From NCBI RefSeq assembly GCF_003856525.1, contig NZ_RJVQ01000001.1:248001-312000 (forward strand): a stretch of 64,000 nucleotides of DNA, given 5' to 3'. How positions within the stretch are numbered: the first letter of the stretch is position 1; every line of letters starts with the position of its first letter. The notes below the pieces were generated by a model. That model ran no database searches, was not told the origin of the DNA, and worked only from the letters and a program-made list of their open reading frames with translations. The stretch comes from Vibrio viridaestus (GTDB lineage: Bacteria > Pseudomonadota > Gammaproteobacteria > Enterobacterales > Vibrionaceae). A program made the translations under genes and the position numbers. This document shows, in pieces, positions 26,894 to 35,502 of the stretch.

Positions 26894-28855
26894 TTATTCG
26901 ATCACATATGTTCTTGTGCCATCTCCGGTAAGAAGCTGATGATATAAAGGCTTACCGCTACTCAATACCACTAGACCAATGTTCCCATCACCATAGATTG
27001 CCTGACCATTTTCTTTACTGCCGATTAATTGAGAGTGACTAGACCAACGTTTGCGCCAACCAAGCGCAAGCCATACTCTAAGACTTCCACGTGGAATTAT
27101 TTCACTCAATTTTTGTAAAAATTTCTGATTGGTCTCGCTTGGCATGTTGTGCATCGCTGAACTAGTAAGCTGAACGCATGGAAATACTTTCCCATCACAT
27201 TCAAAACTCCCTTTCGAAGTAAAGGCATAGTGCACATCACCGGAAAGAAAGATACAACCCGGTAAATTCATGTGCAGTTGCAACGCATCAAATAAAGCCT
27301 TGTAACCCTTTTTATTGGCAGACCATGATTCGATATCGAGTCCATTGATCAGAGCACGATCCAGAGGTGCGAGAAGAAGATTCGAAACAAGAGGAATTCG
27401 TTTGAAAATAGCCTGTAAAATCAGTTTAGTTATACGCAAACTCTTATTTTGCAGCCCTTCTATTGGGTCAAATCCTAAGACTGGCGTCGCTGTAATCACG
27501 ATAGGCCACACATCTTGAGCCAAGTTCTTATCGGTCACCAGTTTTGACCATTCCACTCTCAGCCAGTCGATTCCATAGCGATCCATCAGACGTGCAGGCA
27601 TGTTATACACATCATATTGACGCTGCGTGCGTGAGTCCACGGCTATCACTGGGGGGGTAGTCGGAATGGAAAAGCCCCAACCACGATGTTTCCACATATA
27701 CAGGTCAAAACGTTCACCAATCGCGGGATCGTTAGTTTCATCGCGAAGATACTGCTCGATACTCCAAATGGTATCTTTGTCGAAGTTATCTGGGTCATTT
27801 CCCCAACTTTGAAATGCCCAACATGCCGCCAGCGCATTAGAGACGATACGCCGCCCTAAGTCAGAATCTCTTACATTGTCGTACCAGCAATGAGTAATAT
27901 TCCAGTCATCGGTGACATCGTGATCATCAAATAACATGTAAGTCGGAATATTCGCGAGAGATTTTCGAATCATCGGTAGCGCATTATGAAAACGGCTTAA
28001 AAACTCTTTCTGTTCCGCATAAGCCTCTTCACACAATTCTTGCTCTTCCTGTTTGATACCAGCATCTTTTAGTCGATCCCAATCCCAAACCGGTTCCCAC
28101 TGTTGGTAATTGCCTAAGCTGTACAGATACATTGCAGCATATTCACCAAATGAAAACAGATGGTTATAAGACTCTTGAGAGGTAAACCCTGAATCAAAAT
28201 GATCCAAAATATCTTTACGATCATGAAGTGGTATATTGTCAGGGTTCCCTATGAGCGGTAACGCTTCTGGATGCCCAACGAGCTCATGAGCTTTCGTACG
28301 TAAAGTCGCAGCCAGGGAAACAGCCACATCATCGGCGTATATCTGGTCACCGTTCATTAATAATAATGCGGGACGCTCATCTAAGTTCTCTGGGTTTGAT
28401 TTAATCAGCCGATGAGCGGAGATAAGAGCGTCTTGACCAGAAGACTGACCATGAGGTTTGCGGCAACTGCCATGAAGAAGACGTTTTAGTTCTGAAGGAA
28501 TAAAAAAACTTGGGTAAGAATACGAACCGTAAGCTAGATCTAACCATTCTGTATCATCCATAAAAGGACGTTGAATGCCCTCTTCACTATAATCTACTCG
28601 ATAAAACAGCATCTTATCTTTGGGGAAAGACCCTATCGTTCCTGCACGAGCTTGGAGTAAATGGACATACAGCTGTTCTCCGAGCTTGATACCTTGAGAA
28701 TGTCTTAATTCCATGCAACCACTTCCGAGAACAGACTCCGCTTCATCCATAATCGTTAGAGTCAGTCCCATGGGTTTCGACGTAGCAATCCATACACAAA
28801 TGCGATTGGGTGTGGTACGGCGTAAAATTGGTCCAGCAAGAATATCAGAGTTCAT
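26894..28855 (-). CDS. PhoD-like metallophosphatase family protein
   Basis: A 653-residue protein of the alkaline phosphatase D superfamily. Its motifs are LLMNGDQIYADDVA, YMLFDDHDVTDDWN and SGDVHYAFTSKG, the metal-binding Asp and His sets of PhoD-type enzymes. The N-terminal part (GPILRRTTPNRICVWIAT) is the fibronectin-like lead domain of this family. No signal peptide or Tat motif is visible, unlike classic secreted PhoD, so it may act in the cytoplasm on an unknown phosphodiester. Confidence 0.86.
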   Translation of the reverse strand: MNSDILAGPILRRTTPNRICVWIATSKPMGLTLTIMDEAESVLGSGCMELRHSQGIKLGEQLYVHLLQARAGTIGSFPKDKMLFYRVDYSEEGIQRPFMDDTEWLDLAYGSYSYPSFFIPSELKRLLHGSCRKPHGQSSGQDALISAHRLIKSNPENLDERPALLLMNGDQIYADDVAVSLAATLRTKAHELVGHPEALPLIGNPDNIPLHDRKDILDHFDSGFTSQESYNHLFSFGEYAAMYLYSLGNYQQWEPVWDWDRLKDAGIKQEEQELCEEAYAEQKEFLSRFHNALPMIRKSLANIPTYMLFDDHDVTDDWNITHCWYDNVRDSDLGRRIVSNALAACWAFQSWGNDPDNFDKDTIWSIEQYLRDETNDPAIGERFDLYMWKHRGWGFSIPTTPPVIAVDSRTQRQYDVYNMPARLMDRYGIDWLRVEWSKLVTDKNLAQDVWPIVITATPVLGFDPIEGLQNKSLRITKLILQAIFKRIPLVSNLLLAPLDRALINGLDIESWSANKKGYKALFDALQLHMNLPGCIFLSGDVHYAFTSKGSFECDGKVFPCVQLTSSAMHNMPSETNQKFLQKLSEIIPRGSLRVWLALGWRKRWSSHSQLIGSKENGQAIYGDGNIGLVVLSSGKPLYHQLLTGDGTRTYVIE

Positions 28856-29010
28856 ATCAATCGCCTCAGCTTATAACCAGACCAGTGTACGCCATATAAA
28901 ATCTCGCTTTTACCCCCTAGTGATAGCAATTGCTTTAATATCAGTGATTTTTGTTATCCCGTTTCACATATGAAACGAAATGTTCACAAAAACGTTTTGC
29001 ATAAAGGTAA

Positions 29011-29391
29011 CTACAAGCTTTTATGCATACTCTTACACCAAACGCGAATACGATGATTATCGGGATCAGCCACGACAAACGTATAGCCAAAGGGTAAATA
29101 GCTGGGTTCTTGCACAACAGAAACACCCCATTTAATCCACTCATTAAAAAGATTGTTTAACTCTGACTCTCCTGCTGTTGCTAACACCAGTTCTCCACCG
29201 CCCCCAGTAACCTCGGATTCAGGAAGTACGGCCGAGGCCAGTTTGAAGTGCACAGACAGATGTTGCGACAGCTCAAAAGACAAAAAGGTCGGTGAAAATC
29301 GGCTACCAGTAGTAGAAAAAAGTGCTGAATAAAATTGCTCTGTTTTATCTAAATCTTTGACGTAAAGTACAACTGCATCGATAGTAAACAT
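29011..29391 (-). CDS. VOC (glyoxalase/bleomycin-resistance) family protein
   Basis: A 126-residue cytoplasmic protein with the VOC fold: IDAVVLYVKDLDKTEQFYSA at the start and FGYTFVVADPDNHRIRVW at the end. Members bind a metal and act on small hydrophobic or thiol-linked substrates, or simply sequester antibiotics; the specificity is unknown. It lies beside a WYL-domain regulator on the same strand (63-base gap). Confidence 0.87.
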   Translation of the reverse strand: MFTIDAVVLYVKDLDKTEQFYSALFSTTGSRFSPTFLSFELSQHLSVHFKLASAVLPESEVTGGGGELVLATAGESELNNLFNEWIKWGVSVVQEPSYLPFGYTFVVADPDNHRIRVWCKSMHKSL

Positions 29392-29454
29392 TCGTATTTC
29401 CCAACGTTATTTTAGTGATGCAATGAGCTTAATATTAAGGAATGACAGTTTTTG

Positions 29455-30156
29455 TCAGTATTGAATAACCGAAGATGAAATGTTCTCTTTTTGTTCCCAC
29501 TCACGAATGAGTAGCGAGCGGCTGCGCTCATAACGTTGCTCGGACTCAGTCCAACTTTGTATTCTATCGAGTCTAAAATGTCGAAAATCACTGCGACTCT
29601 CACACCAGGACACAAGAACAAAGCAGTTCTCAAAAATACCAAGTAGTAACGGCCAAATAATGCGAGTCGTTGTGGTATCGCGCACATCTCTATATTCAAC
29701 ATTCACTTTTATTTGCGAAGAGATAGTACGTTTGACTTTGTCTAGAGAAACGCACAAATCCGATGCCTTGGTTAATACCGGAACACGAACGACATCTTGA
29801 TATTGCAGTTTTTTTGCCGAATCAGGTAATACTGCCGAAATTTTGGCTATGGCATTTTTTGCATCGGCAGAAAACTCCCCACCATTTTGCTTAGCCGCCC
29901 AATTAGCTCCCAGCAATAAAACATCCAGCTCCTGAGGCGTGAACATTAAAGGCGGTAAGTTAAAGGTATCTTTTAGTAAATAACCAACCCCAGCTTCTCC
30001 TTGAATATCCGCGCCAAGACTTTTGAGAGAATCAATATCGCGGTAGACACTACGAACACTAATCGTAAATTCTTGCGCAATTTGGCGAGCAGAAATAGGA
30101 TACCGGTGGCGCCGCAAGTATTGTAGAAGGTCGAATAGCCTCTGACTTCTGGACAT
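29455..30156 (-). CDS. YafY/DeoR-type HTH regulator with WYL domain
   Basis: A 233-residue regulator. The N-terminal HTH_11 region is RSQRLFDLLQYLRRHRYPIS then EFTISVRSVYRDIDSLKSLGADI. A C-terminal WYL-like domain follows (VNVEYRDVRDTTTTRIIWPL, NCFVLVSWCESRSDFRHFRL). WYL proteins sense small ligands or nucleic acids. It follows the small secreted-protein gene by one base and precedes the VOC gene, so it may regulate either. Confidence 0.88.
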   Translation of the reverse strand: MSRSQRLFDLLQYLRRHRYPISARQIAQEFTISVRSVYRDIDSLKSLGADIQGEAGVGYLLKDTFNLPPLMFTPQELDVLLLGANWAAKQNGGEFSADAKNAIAKISAVLPDSAKKLQYQDVVRVPVLTKASDLCVSLDKVKRTISSQIKVNVEYRDVRDTTTTRIIWPLLLGIFENCFVLVSWCESRSDFRHFRLDRIQSWTESEQRYERSRSLLIREWEQKENISSSVIQY

Positions 30157-30157
30157 A

Positions 30158-30553
30158 TTATTCTTTCCCTGATGTTGAATCGTAATTCCACTGCCCTTGT
30201 TCTTCTATCAGAGTGACACCGTGGTTATTCTTTACTTGTAACAGTCCGGTCTCGAATACTCGATATTGAACCTTACCATTAACAAACTCATAGCCCACAA
30301 ACTGACAAGGTGTTTTACCATCGCTACAAGAACGGTGGAGTGTATGTCCCTTAAGAATGATCTGATTACTACTTCGCTTTGAAACCCCTTTGTAAGTGAC
30401 ATTGTCACATGAAACATTTCCCTCAGCACAGTGCAATTCGATGTCCACTATGTAGTTTGGTGTATCTAATACGGCACCCTGACCAGACAAACTGAATAGA
30501 GCTAATAGTATCGGTACAGTCATTACCAACGGTTTTTGAGTCATGCCAGTCAT
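30158..30553 (-). CDS. Small secreted protein of unknown function
   Basis: A 131-residue protein not recognised as a named family. It has an N-terminal signal peptide (hydrophobic PLVMTVPILLALFSLSG, cleavage near GQGA-VL), and the mature part has four cysteines in two pairs (CAEGNVSC and CSDGKTPC), consistent with periplasmic disulfides. It is read in the same direction as the WYL regulator, one base upstream. Start ATG 30553 follows AGGAAGGT; an internal ATG three codons on is possible. Confidence 0.65.
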   Translation of the reverse strand: MTGMTQKPLVMTVPILLALFSLSGQGAVLDTPNYIVDIELHCAEGNVSCDNVTYKGVSKRSSNQIILKGHTLHRSCSDGKTPCQFVGYEFVNGKVQYRVFETGLLQVKNNHGVTLIEEQGQWNYDSTSGKE

Positions 30554-30819
30554 TACCTTCCTCTGCCCTTGCTATCTGATATAAATATTTTTATACCTTA
30601 TAGAAAATAAACTTGTTTGTATAAATATCACTAAGGATTTAACCTTTCGAGTTATAAGCACACAAGCGACTGTTTACCCTCCTTCTTTGGTGAACAATAT
30701 CCTATTTGAAATCATTCGTACTGCCTCACCTCTGAGATAACTGAATGACATAGTAGTATCTGAATCACGCTACCTTGTTGTGCTGTCCATTAGTCTGAAT
30801 TATTCACATAGGAAGTTCA

Positions 30820-31725
30820 ATGAAACGCGACATTTATGCGTACATCACGACAGTGACTCTTGTGGTTGCGGCTGGTTTCAGTCTGTTTTTAGTCATTAGT
30901 GACAATCTGTTGCCCTTTACAACACAAGCAACGTTAAAGACGACTTCTGTCGATGTTGTTCCTGAGGTAAAAGGCTACATCAAAGATGTCTTTGTAAAAG
31001 AAGGACAGCATGTCGAAGCTGGTACCCCATTATTTGTCATTGATAAAAGCGAATACGAGATTGACCTGCAACGAGCACAGGCGACTTATCTTCAGGCTCA
31101 GAGTCGCTGGGACAAAGCCCAAACATATTTGAAAAGAGTTCGCGTACTGAGTCACAACTCTTCTGTCAGTCAGGAAGCCTATGACGATGCTTATTCAGAT
31201 GAGCGAGCAGCAAAAGCCGCATTTATGGCAGCAGAAGCGGACCGAAACCTAGCCAAGCTAAATCTGGATAGAACTTTGGTTAAAGCCAAAGGTACTGGGA
31301 TTGTCACCAATCTAACTTACAGTAAAGGCATGTATGTCTCTCCCACCACTCCTGTTATTCATCTTGTTAAAAATAATGACCAATGGCTAGAGGTCGATTT
31401 CACTGAAAAGGGGCTCTCAGCTCTTAAGACACATAATACGGTCAATATCGTTTATGACGCCATTCCCAATCAAGTATATCAGGGCACCATCGTTTCTATT
31501 GACCACGCTATCAGTTCGGGCCTAAGTGCAAAAAATCAATTAGGACAAATATCGAATGAAACTCGTTGGATTCGACCACAACAAAAAATTCGAGTCCGCG
31601 TTCAACCGAATCAGCGCCCACAAGAAGTTGTTGCTGGAAGTCGAGCCAGCGTTATGGTGCGCGATACCATGAATGTGTCTGATGTATGGATGACCGTTTT
31701 AAGCTGGTTTAGGTTTGTCTACTAA
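30820..31725 (+). CDS. HlyD/EmrA-type periplasmic adaptor of an efflux system
   Basis: A 301-residue inner-membrane-anchored adaptor. An N-terminal TM (about 7-27) is followed by the split lipoyl/barrel-sandwich domain (VVPEVKGYIKDVFVKEGQHV then KAKGTGIVTNLTYSKGMYV) around a helical hairpin at 75-140. It overlaps the stop/start of the DUF2955 membrane protein by one base. In aromatic-acid and related efflux systems such a pair links an inner-membrane pump to an outer-membrane channel. The substrate is unknown. Confidence 0.9.
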   Translation: MKRDIYAYITTVTLVVAAGFSLFLVISDNLLPFTTQATLKTTSVDVVPEVKGYIKDVFVKEGQHVEAGTPLFVIDKSEYEIDLQRAQATYLQAQSRWDKAQTYLKRVRVLSHNSSVSQEAYDDAYSDERAAKAAFMAAEADRNLAKLNLDRTLVKAKGTGIVTNLTYSKGMYVSPTTPVIHLVKNNDQWLEVDFTEKGLSALKTHNTVNIVYDAIPNQVYQGTIVSIDHAISSGLSAKNQLGQISNETRWIRPQQKIRVRVQPNQRPQEVVAGSRASVMVRDTMNVSDVWMTVLSWFRFVY

Positions 31726-32723
31726 TGTACGAACTTACCCGTAAGACTCTCATTATCGTAAGTTGTTTAATGTTAAGTAAAATGCTGCATTTAAACGTGA
31801 GCGTCTACATTGTTCTGTTTGCCGTTGTGATTGCCAACACCTGCTACTCCAAACACATCTGGGACATCATCAAACGCATTTTGCCGTCATTGCTCTCTGC
31901 GTTAGGCGCTATCGTTCTCAATCAACTTTTTGCAGCGCACCCGTTCATCATCTGGACTTGTACCATGATCTACTTCGATCATGTCAGGCGTCATGCCAAT
32001 ACAAACCTAAAAGTTCGAATGGCTACACTACCGCTGTTCATGATCATCTTCATCAACACCTATTCCAATAGCACTGGTTTTATTCTATCCATCCCAGAAA
32101 TTTCTCACGACCTGATTTTGAGCACGTTAATTGTCGGCTTAGTTGCAAGCTTCATTAACCATGTGATGCCCGTCAAAGCGAACATCGTGAGACCAAAGCC
32201 CGTTGAGATTACAGTGACGGGTGTCGACCGATTAAAATTACTCTGTCTGGTTGGTTTCGGCTTAAGCTTCATTATGATTAATGAAGTGACGACCGCGGTA
32301 TTTTGTCTTGTGCCATTAATTACTTCGGCAATGCAACCTTCGCATAGTATGATGAAAAACCATTCGAGCGATAAAATGCTTTCCCAGGTAGGTGGCTGTA
32401 GCCTTGCCGTTATTGTATCCATGTTCTTTTCTGGTACAGAGATTAATCTCTTCACTTACCTCTTTATTTCGTATGCCCTGGTTTTTACTATTCTGCTCTG
32501 GTGTAACCACTCAGACCCAATAGAACGTCCAATCCACACAGATGCCCTCATGGGCTTCCTAATTCCTTACCAGTTGTATATTGGGAAATACGGTAACGAT
32601 TTTGGCTTAAACTCGATTATGCTACGAGCATTTGAGTTGGTCGTTGCCCTTCTTATTATCTACGTCAGTGCTCATTGGCTTGAAATATTATCCAATCGTA
32701 AACTGAATAGATCTATCGATTAG
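31725..32723 (+). CDS. DUF2955/FUSC-like inner-membrane efflux subunit
   Basis: A 332-residue polytopic membrane protein with about nine or ten hydrophobic segments, fitting DUF2955, a relative of the aromatic-acid exporter (AaeB/FUSC) family. It starts one base inside the adaptor gene, so the two are translationally coupled and probably form one efflux pump. The substrate is unknown; no TolC-type gene is adjacent. Confidence 0.82.
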   Translation: MYELTRKTLIIVSCLMLSKMLHLNVSVYIVLFAVVIANTCYSKHIWDIIKRILPSLLSALGAIVLNQLFAAHPFIIWTCTMIYFDHVRRHANTNLKVRMATLPLFMIIFINTYSNSTGFILSIPEISHDLILSTLIVGLVASFINHVMPVKANIVRPKPVEITVTGVDRLKLLCLVGFGLSFIMINEVTTAVFCLVPLITSAMQPSHSMMKNHSSDKMLSQVGGCSLAVIVSMFFSGTEINLFTYLFISYALVFTILLWCNHSDPIERPIHTDALMGFLIPYQLYIGKYGNDFGLNSIMLRAFELVVALLIIYVSAHWLEILSNRKLNRSID

Positions 32724-32792
32724 AATAATTAAAATATATTAATACAAACATGAAAAAAATTCATAATCATTGTGAAATAAATATGCTTTAAA

Positions 32793-32824
32793 AGACTTCT
32801 AGACGTCTATTAATATAGACACCA
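32793..32824 (+). promoter_or_regulatory. MetJ operator array (tandem met boxes)
   Basis: Four consecutive 8-mers in register: AGACTTCT, AGACGTCT, ATTAATAT and AGACACCA. The second is the exact MetJ consensus. Array and spacing match known MetJ operators, 28 bases before the MetE-family gene. Confidence 0.85.
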
Positions 32825-32852
32825 GAAACAGTCCAACAAGAGGTATATCATC

Positions 32853-33983
32853 ATGGCTATTCATCCCCCATTTCGCGCTGACATCGTAGGTAGCTTTCTG
32901 CGTCCAGACTATCTGCACCAAGCTCGCCGTGATTGTGCTTCGGGCAATATTTCTAAACAACAACTGACCAGTATTGAAGACAAAGCCATTACTGACTTAG
33001 TTGAAAAGCAAAAGTTGGCTGGTCTAAAGGTAGTAACTGACGGTGAGTTTCGTCGCGGCTTTTGGCACATTGATTTTCTAGAAAACCTGAACGGTATCGA
33101 AGGGTATGTGCCTAATACTGGTTACAACCAGAAGTTTCATGGTAAAGCAGCGCCATCGTACAATATACGCGTGGTGGATAATCTATCTTTCGACGATAAT
33201 CACCCGTTCATTGAGCATTTTAAATTCTTACAACGACTGATCGAGAATGATGAAAATACGGTAGCTAAGGCGACAATTCCAGCACCGACGATGATTCTTC
33301 GTCAGGAAATTCTTGCCAATGATGGTTCATCAAAAGTTCTTGATATCTACCCTTCAAAAGACGCCTTTTATAAAGACTTAGCTCGTACCTACCAAGACGC
33401 CATCAAAGCGTTCTATGCAGCAGGTTGTCGCTACCTGCAGTTTGATGATACGAACTGGGCATTCTTAGGTGATGCGAATAAACAGCAAGAGCTAAAAGAT
33501 AAAGGTATTGATCCAAAGGAAATTGCCGACGCTTGTACACGCATAATTAATGATGCTCTAACAGCAAAACCGCAAGATATGGTCATTACTACGCATATTT
33601 GTCGTGGTAATCACGCATCTTCATGGTTATTCTCAGGTGGATACGAGCCTGTTGCGCAAGAATTATTTGCATGTAACTACGACGGTTTTTTCCTTGAGTA
33701 CGACAATGACCGTTCTGGCGATTTTGCACCACTCAGTCACTGGAAAGACAATGGCAGTAAAATCGTTTTAGGCTTAATCACTTCGAAATTCCCAGAACTG
33801 GAAGATATTAACGCAATCAAAGCCAGAATAGACGAAGCAACAAATTACGTCCCTCTAAATGATCTTTGCCTTAGCCCTCAATGTGGTTTCGCATCAACAG
33901 AAGAAGGCAATAAGCTAACTGAGGAAGAGCAATGGGCAAAAATCCGCCTAGTGTGTGAAATTGCACAGCAGGTTTGGAATTAA
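32853..33983 (+). CDS. MetE C-terminal-domain family protein (YxjG/YxjH-like)
   Basis: A 376-residue TIM-barrel protein homologous to the catalytic half of cobalamin-independent methionine synthase, without the MetE N-terminal half. Zinc-ligand motifs are present: H and C in THICRGNHAS, E in FFLEYDNDR and C in SPQCGFAS. ATG 32853 follows AAGAGGTATATC. A tandem met-box array just upstream says it is repressed by MetJ with SAM, so it belongs to methionine or methyl metabolism. It may methylate homocysteine from an unusual donor or degrade a methylthio compound. Confidence 0.85.
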   Translation: MAIHPPFRADIVGSFLRPDYLHQARRDCASGNISKQQLTSIEDKAITDLVEKQKLAGLKVVTDGEFRRGFWHIDFLENLNGIEGYVPNTGYNQKFHGKAAPSYNIRVVDNLSFDDNHPFIEHFKFLQRLIENDENTVAKATIPAPTMILRQEILANDGSSKVLDIYPSKDAFYKDLARTYQDAIKAFYAAGCRYLQFDDTNWAFLGDANKQQELKDKGIDPKEIADACTRIINDALTAKPQDMVITTHICRGNHASSWLFSGGYEPVAQELFACNYDGFFLEYDNDRSGDFAPLSHWKDNGSKIVLGLITSKFPELEDINAIKARIDEATNYVPLNDLCLSPQCGFASTEEGNKLTEEEQWAKIRLVCEIAQQVWN

Positions 33984-34003
33984 TACCAACTAAGAAATCT
34001 ATT

Positions 34004-34036
34004 AAATAAAGCCATCTTCTCCGGTGGCTTTATTTT
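34004..34036 (+). terminator. Terminator after the MetE-family gene
   Basis: AAATAAAGCCA/TGGCTTTATTT is an 11-bp stem around a 10-base loop, ending in ATTTT. Confidence 0.75.
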
Positions 34037-34080
34037 AATAATATTAGCGACTGGTAAACTGGTACTGTTCGAATCGATTC

Positions 34081-34668
34081 CTAGCGATATTCCGAAATCA
34101 GCATAGCACTGGCACTCTCTTCTAATGCTTCGAACATATGCGGTAAGTCCGCCGGATAAGAAATATAATCACCTTCACTTAATTCATAAGTTTCAGACAC
34201 TAATCCTAGCTTGGCTCTACCTTTAGTGATGATGACATGCTCTATTACGCCTGAGCTATGAGGTTCAGAATAATGCGGCTGTCCCGGCTCAACTTCAATC
34301 CAATAGATATCCCTACTTACGTTCGGTGGACATGCCGCAAGCAAAGTTGCTTGATAAGATTGGCGCTTCGAGATGACAGTAATGCCCTCTCCATAACGAA
34401 TGACTTTCGTTTCCGGTTTTGCTGGTTCTAACAAACGCGATATTGGAATATCTAGCACCATACAAATCGACCACAAAGTCTCGAGACTGGGATTACCGAC
34501 TCCATTTTCAAGTTGGGATAAGGTCGATTTCGCGATATTGGCTTGTCGAGCGACTTCAGCAATACTCAGGCCGGCCTTCTTTCGTTCCACATTTAACGTT
34601 GCAGCAATTCGTGCAATTGGCGGTTCATTTCTATTCATAAGATAAAATACGCTCAAATTTTCGTTCAT
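34081..34668 (-). CDS. XRE-family regulator with C-terminal cupin
   Basis: A 195-residue regulator. The N-terminal HTH_3 is ERKKAGLSIAEVARQANIAK and STLSQLENGVGNPSLETLW. The C-terminal cupin is SGVIEHVIITKGRAKLGLV and YELSEGDYISYPADLPHMFEAL. Such proteins usually repress a neighbouring transporter or catabolic gene until a small ligand binds. It is divergent from a LysE exporter with shared repeats between them. The start could instead be the Met at codon 11 (34638). Confidence 0.9.
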   Translation of the reverse strand: MNENLSVFYLMNRNEPPIARIAATLNVERKKAGLSIAEVARQANIAKSTLSQLENGVGNPSLETLWSICMVLDIPISRLLEPAKPETKVIRYGEGITVISKRQSYQATLLAACPPNVSRDIYWIEVEPGQPHYSEPHSSGVIEHVIITKGRAKLGLVSETYELSEGDYISYPADLPHMFEALEESASAMLISEYR

Positions 34669-34740
34669 TTTAACAAACGATCGTTTTATTTGACAGTTGA
34701 ATCTTATTTGTCCAATATAAAATCCATTCGTTCATTTTAA
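34660..34740. promoter_or_regulatory. Candidate operators between the XRE regulator and the LysE exporter
   Basis: TTCGTTCATTTTAA occurs twice as a perfect direct repeat (34660-34673 and 34727-34740). Between them is a perfect palindrome AAACGATCGTTT (34675-34686). They are probable binding sites for the XRE-cupin regulator. Confidence 0.55.
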
Positions 34741-34776
34741 AAAACACATCCATTGATGTATCTAAGGAAAATTACA

Positions 34777-35394
34777 TTGGACTACCTATATTCTATGGCT
34801 TTATTTGCCATCACTGCATCAGTAACACCTGGCCCTAACAACATTATGCTACTAACATCGGGACTCAACTTCGGTATCCGGAAGAGTGTTCCCCTATTAA
34901 GCGGTATCTGTGTCGGATTTACTGTGATGCTATTAGTTGTTGGATTGGGATTTGGCCAAATCTTCACTCTTTTTCCTCAGTTAACACTTTTCATCAAAGT
35001 TGCGGGAGTCTCTTACCTACTATACCTAGCTTGGCTCATTGCCCGTAGTCGTTCAGCGCACAATGAAAATCAGTACAGCAAGCCATTAGGCTTCTTAAAT
35101 GGCGCTTTCTTTCAATGGGTCAATGCCAAGGCATGGGTGGTTGCAATTGGGGCAATTTCCAGCTTCACTACTTCCGGAGATCAATACACAGCGCAAAATT
35201 TAACTATCGCGACTACGTTCTTTCTAGTTTCGTTTCCATGTGTTGGCGTCTGGCTACTGTTTGGTTCTTTTCTTAATCAAAAACTTAACGATGCCCGTTA
35301 TTTAAGATGGTTTAATCTAACAATGGCTTTCCTTTTAGTGGTATCTGTTATTCCGGTACTAAAGGAAATTCTAAATGAAGCAGTTGGAGGATAA
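34777..35394 (+). CDS. LysE family exporter
   Basis: A protein of about 205 residues with six hydrophobic segments and the LysE signature SVTPGPNNIMLLTSG. The best start is TTG 34777, preceded by AAGGA eight bases upstream; in-frame codons upstream to 34753 have no better site. It is divergent from the XRE-cupin regulator with shared repeats, so its expression is probably under that protein. The exported amino acid or metabolite is unknown. Confidence 0.88.
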   Translation: MDYLYSMALFAITASVTPGPNNIMLLTSGLNFGIRKSVPLLSGICVGFTVMLLVVGLGFGQIFTLFPQLTLFIKVAGVSYLLYLAWLIARSRSAHNENQYSKPLGFLNGAFFQWVNAKAWVVAIGAISSFTTSGDQYTAQNLTIATTFFLVSFPCVGVWLLFGSFLNQKLNDARYLRWFNLTMAFLLVVSVIPVLKEILNEAVGG

Positions 35395-35502
35395 ATGTAA
35401 ACGCTTAGTGAATCGGCTCCTCTAATTTGAGGATATACATAAATAATAGTAGTTCGCACAATATTACTTCCTCAGCATTAACTTATTAAGGAAGATAATG
35501 TT

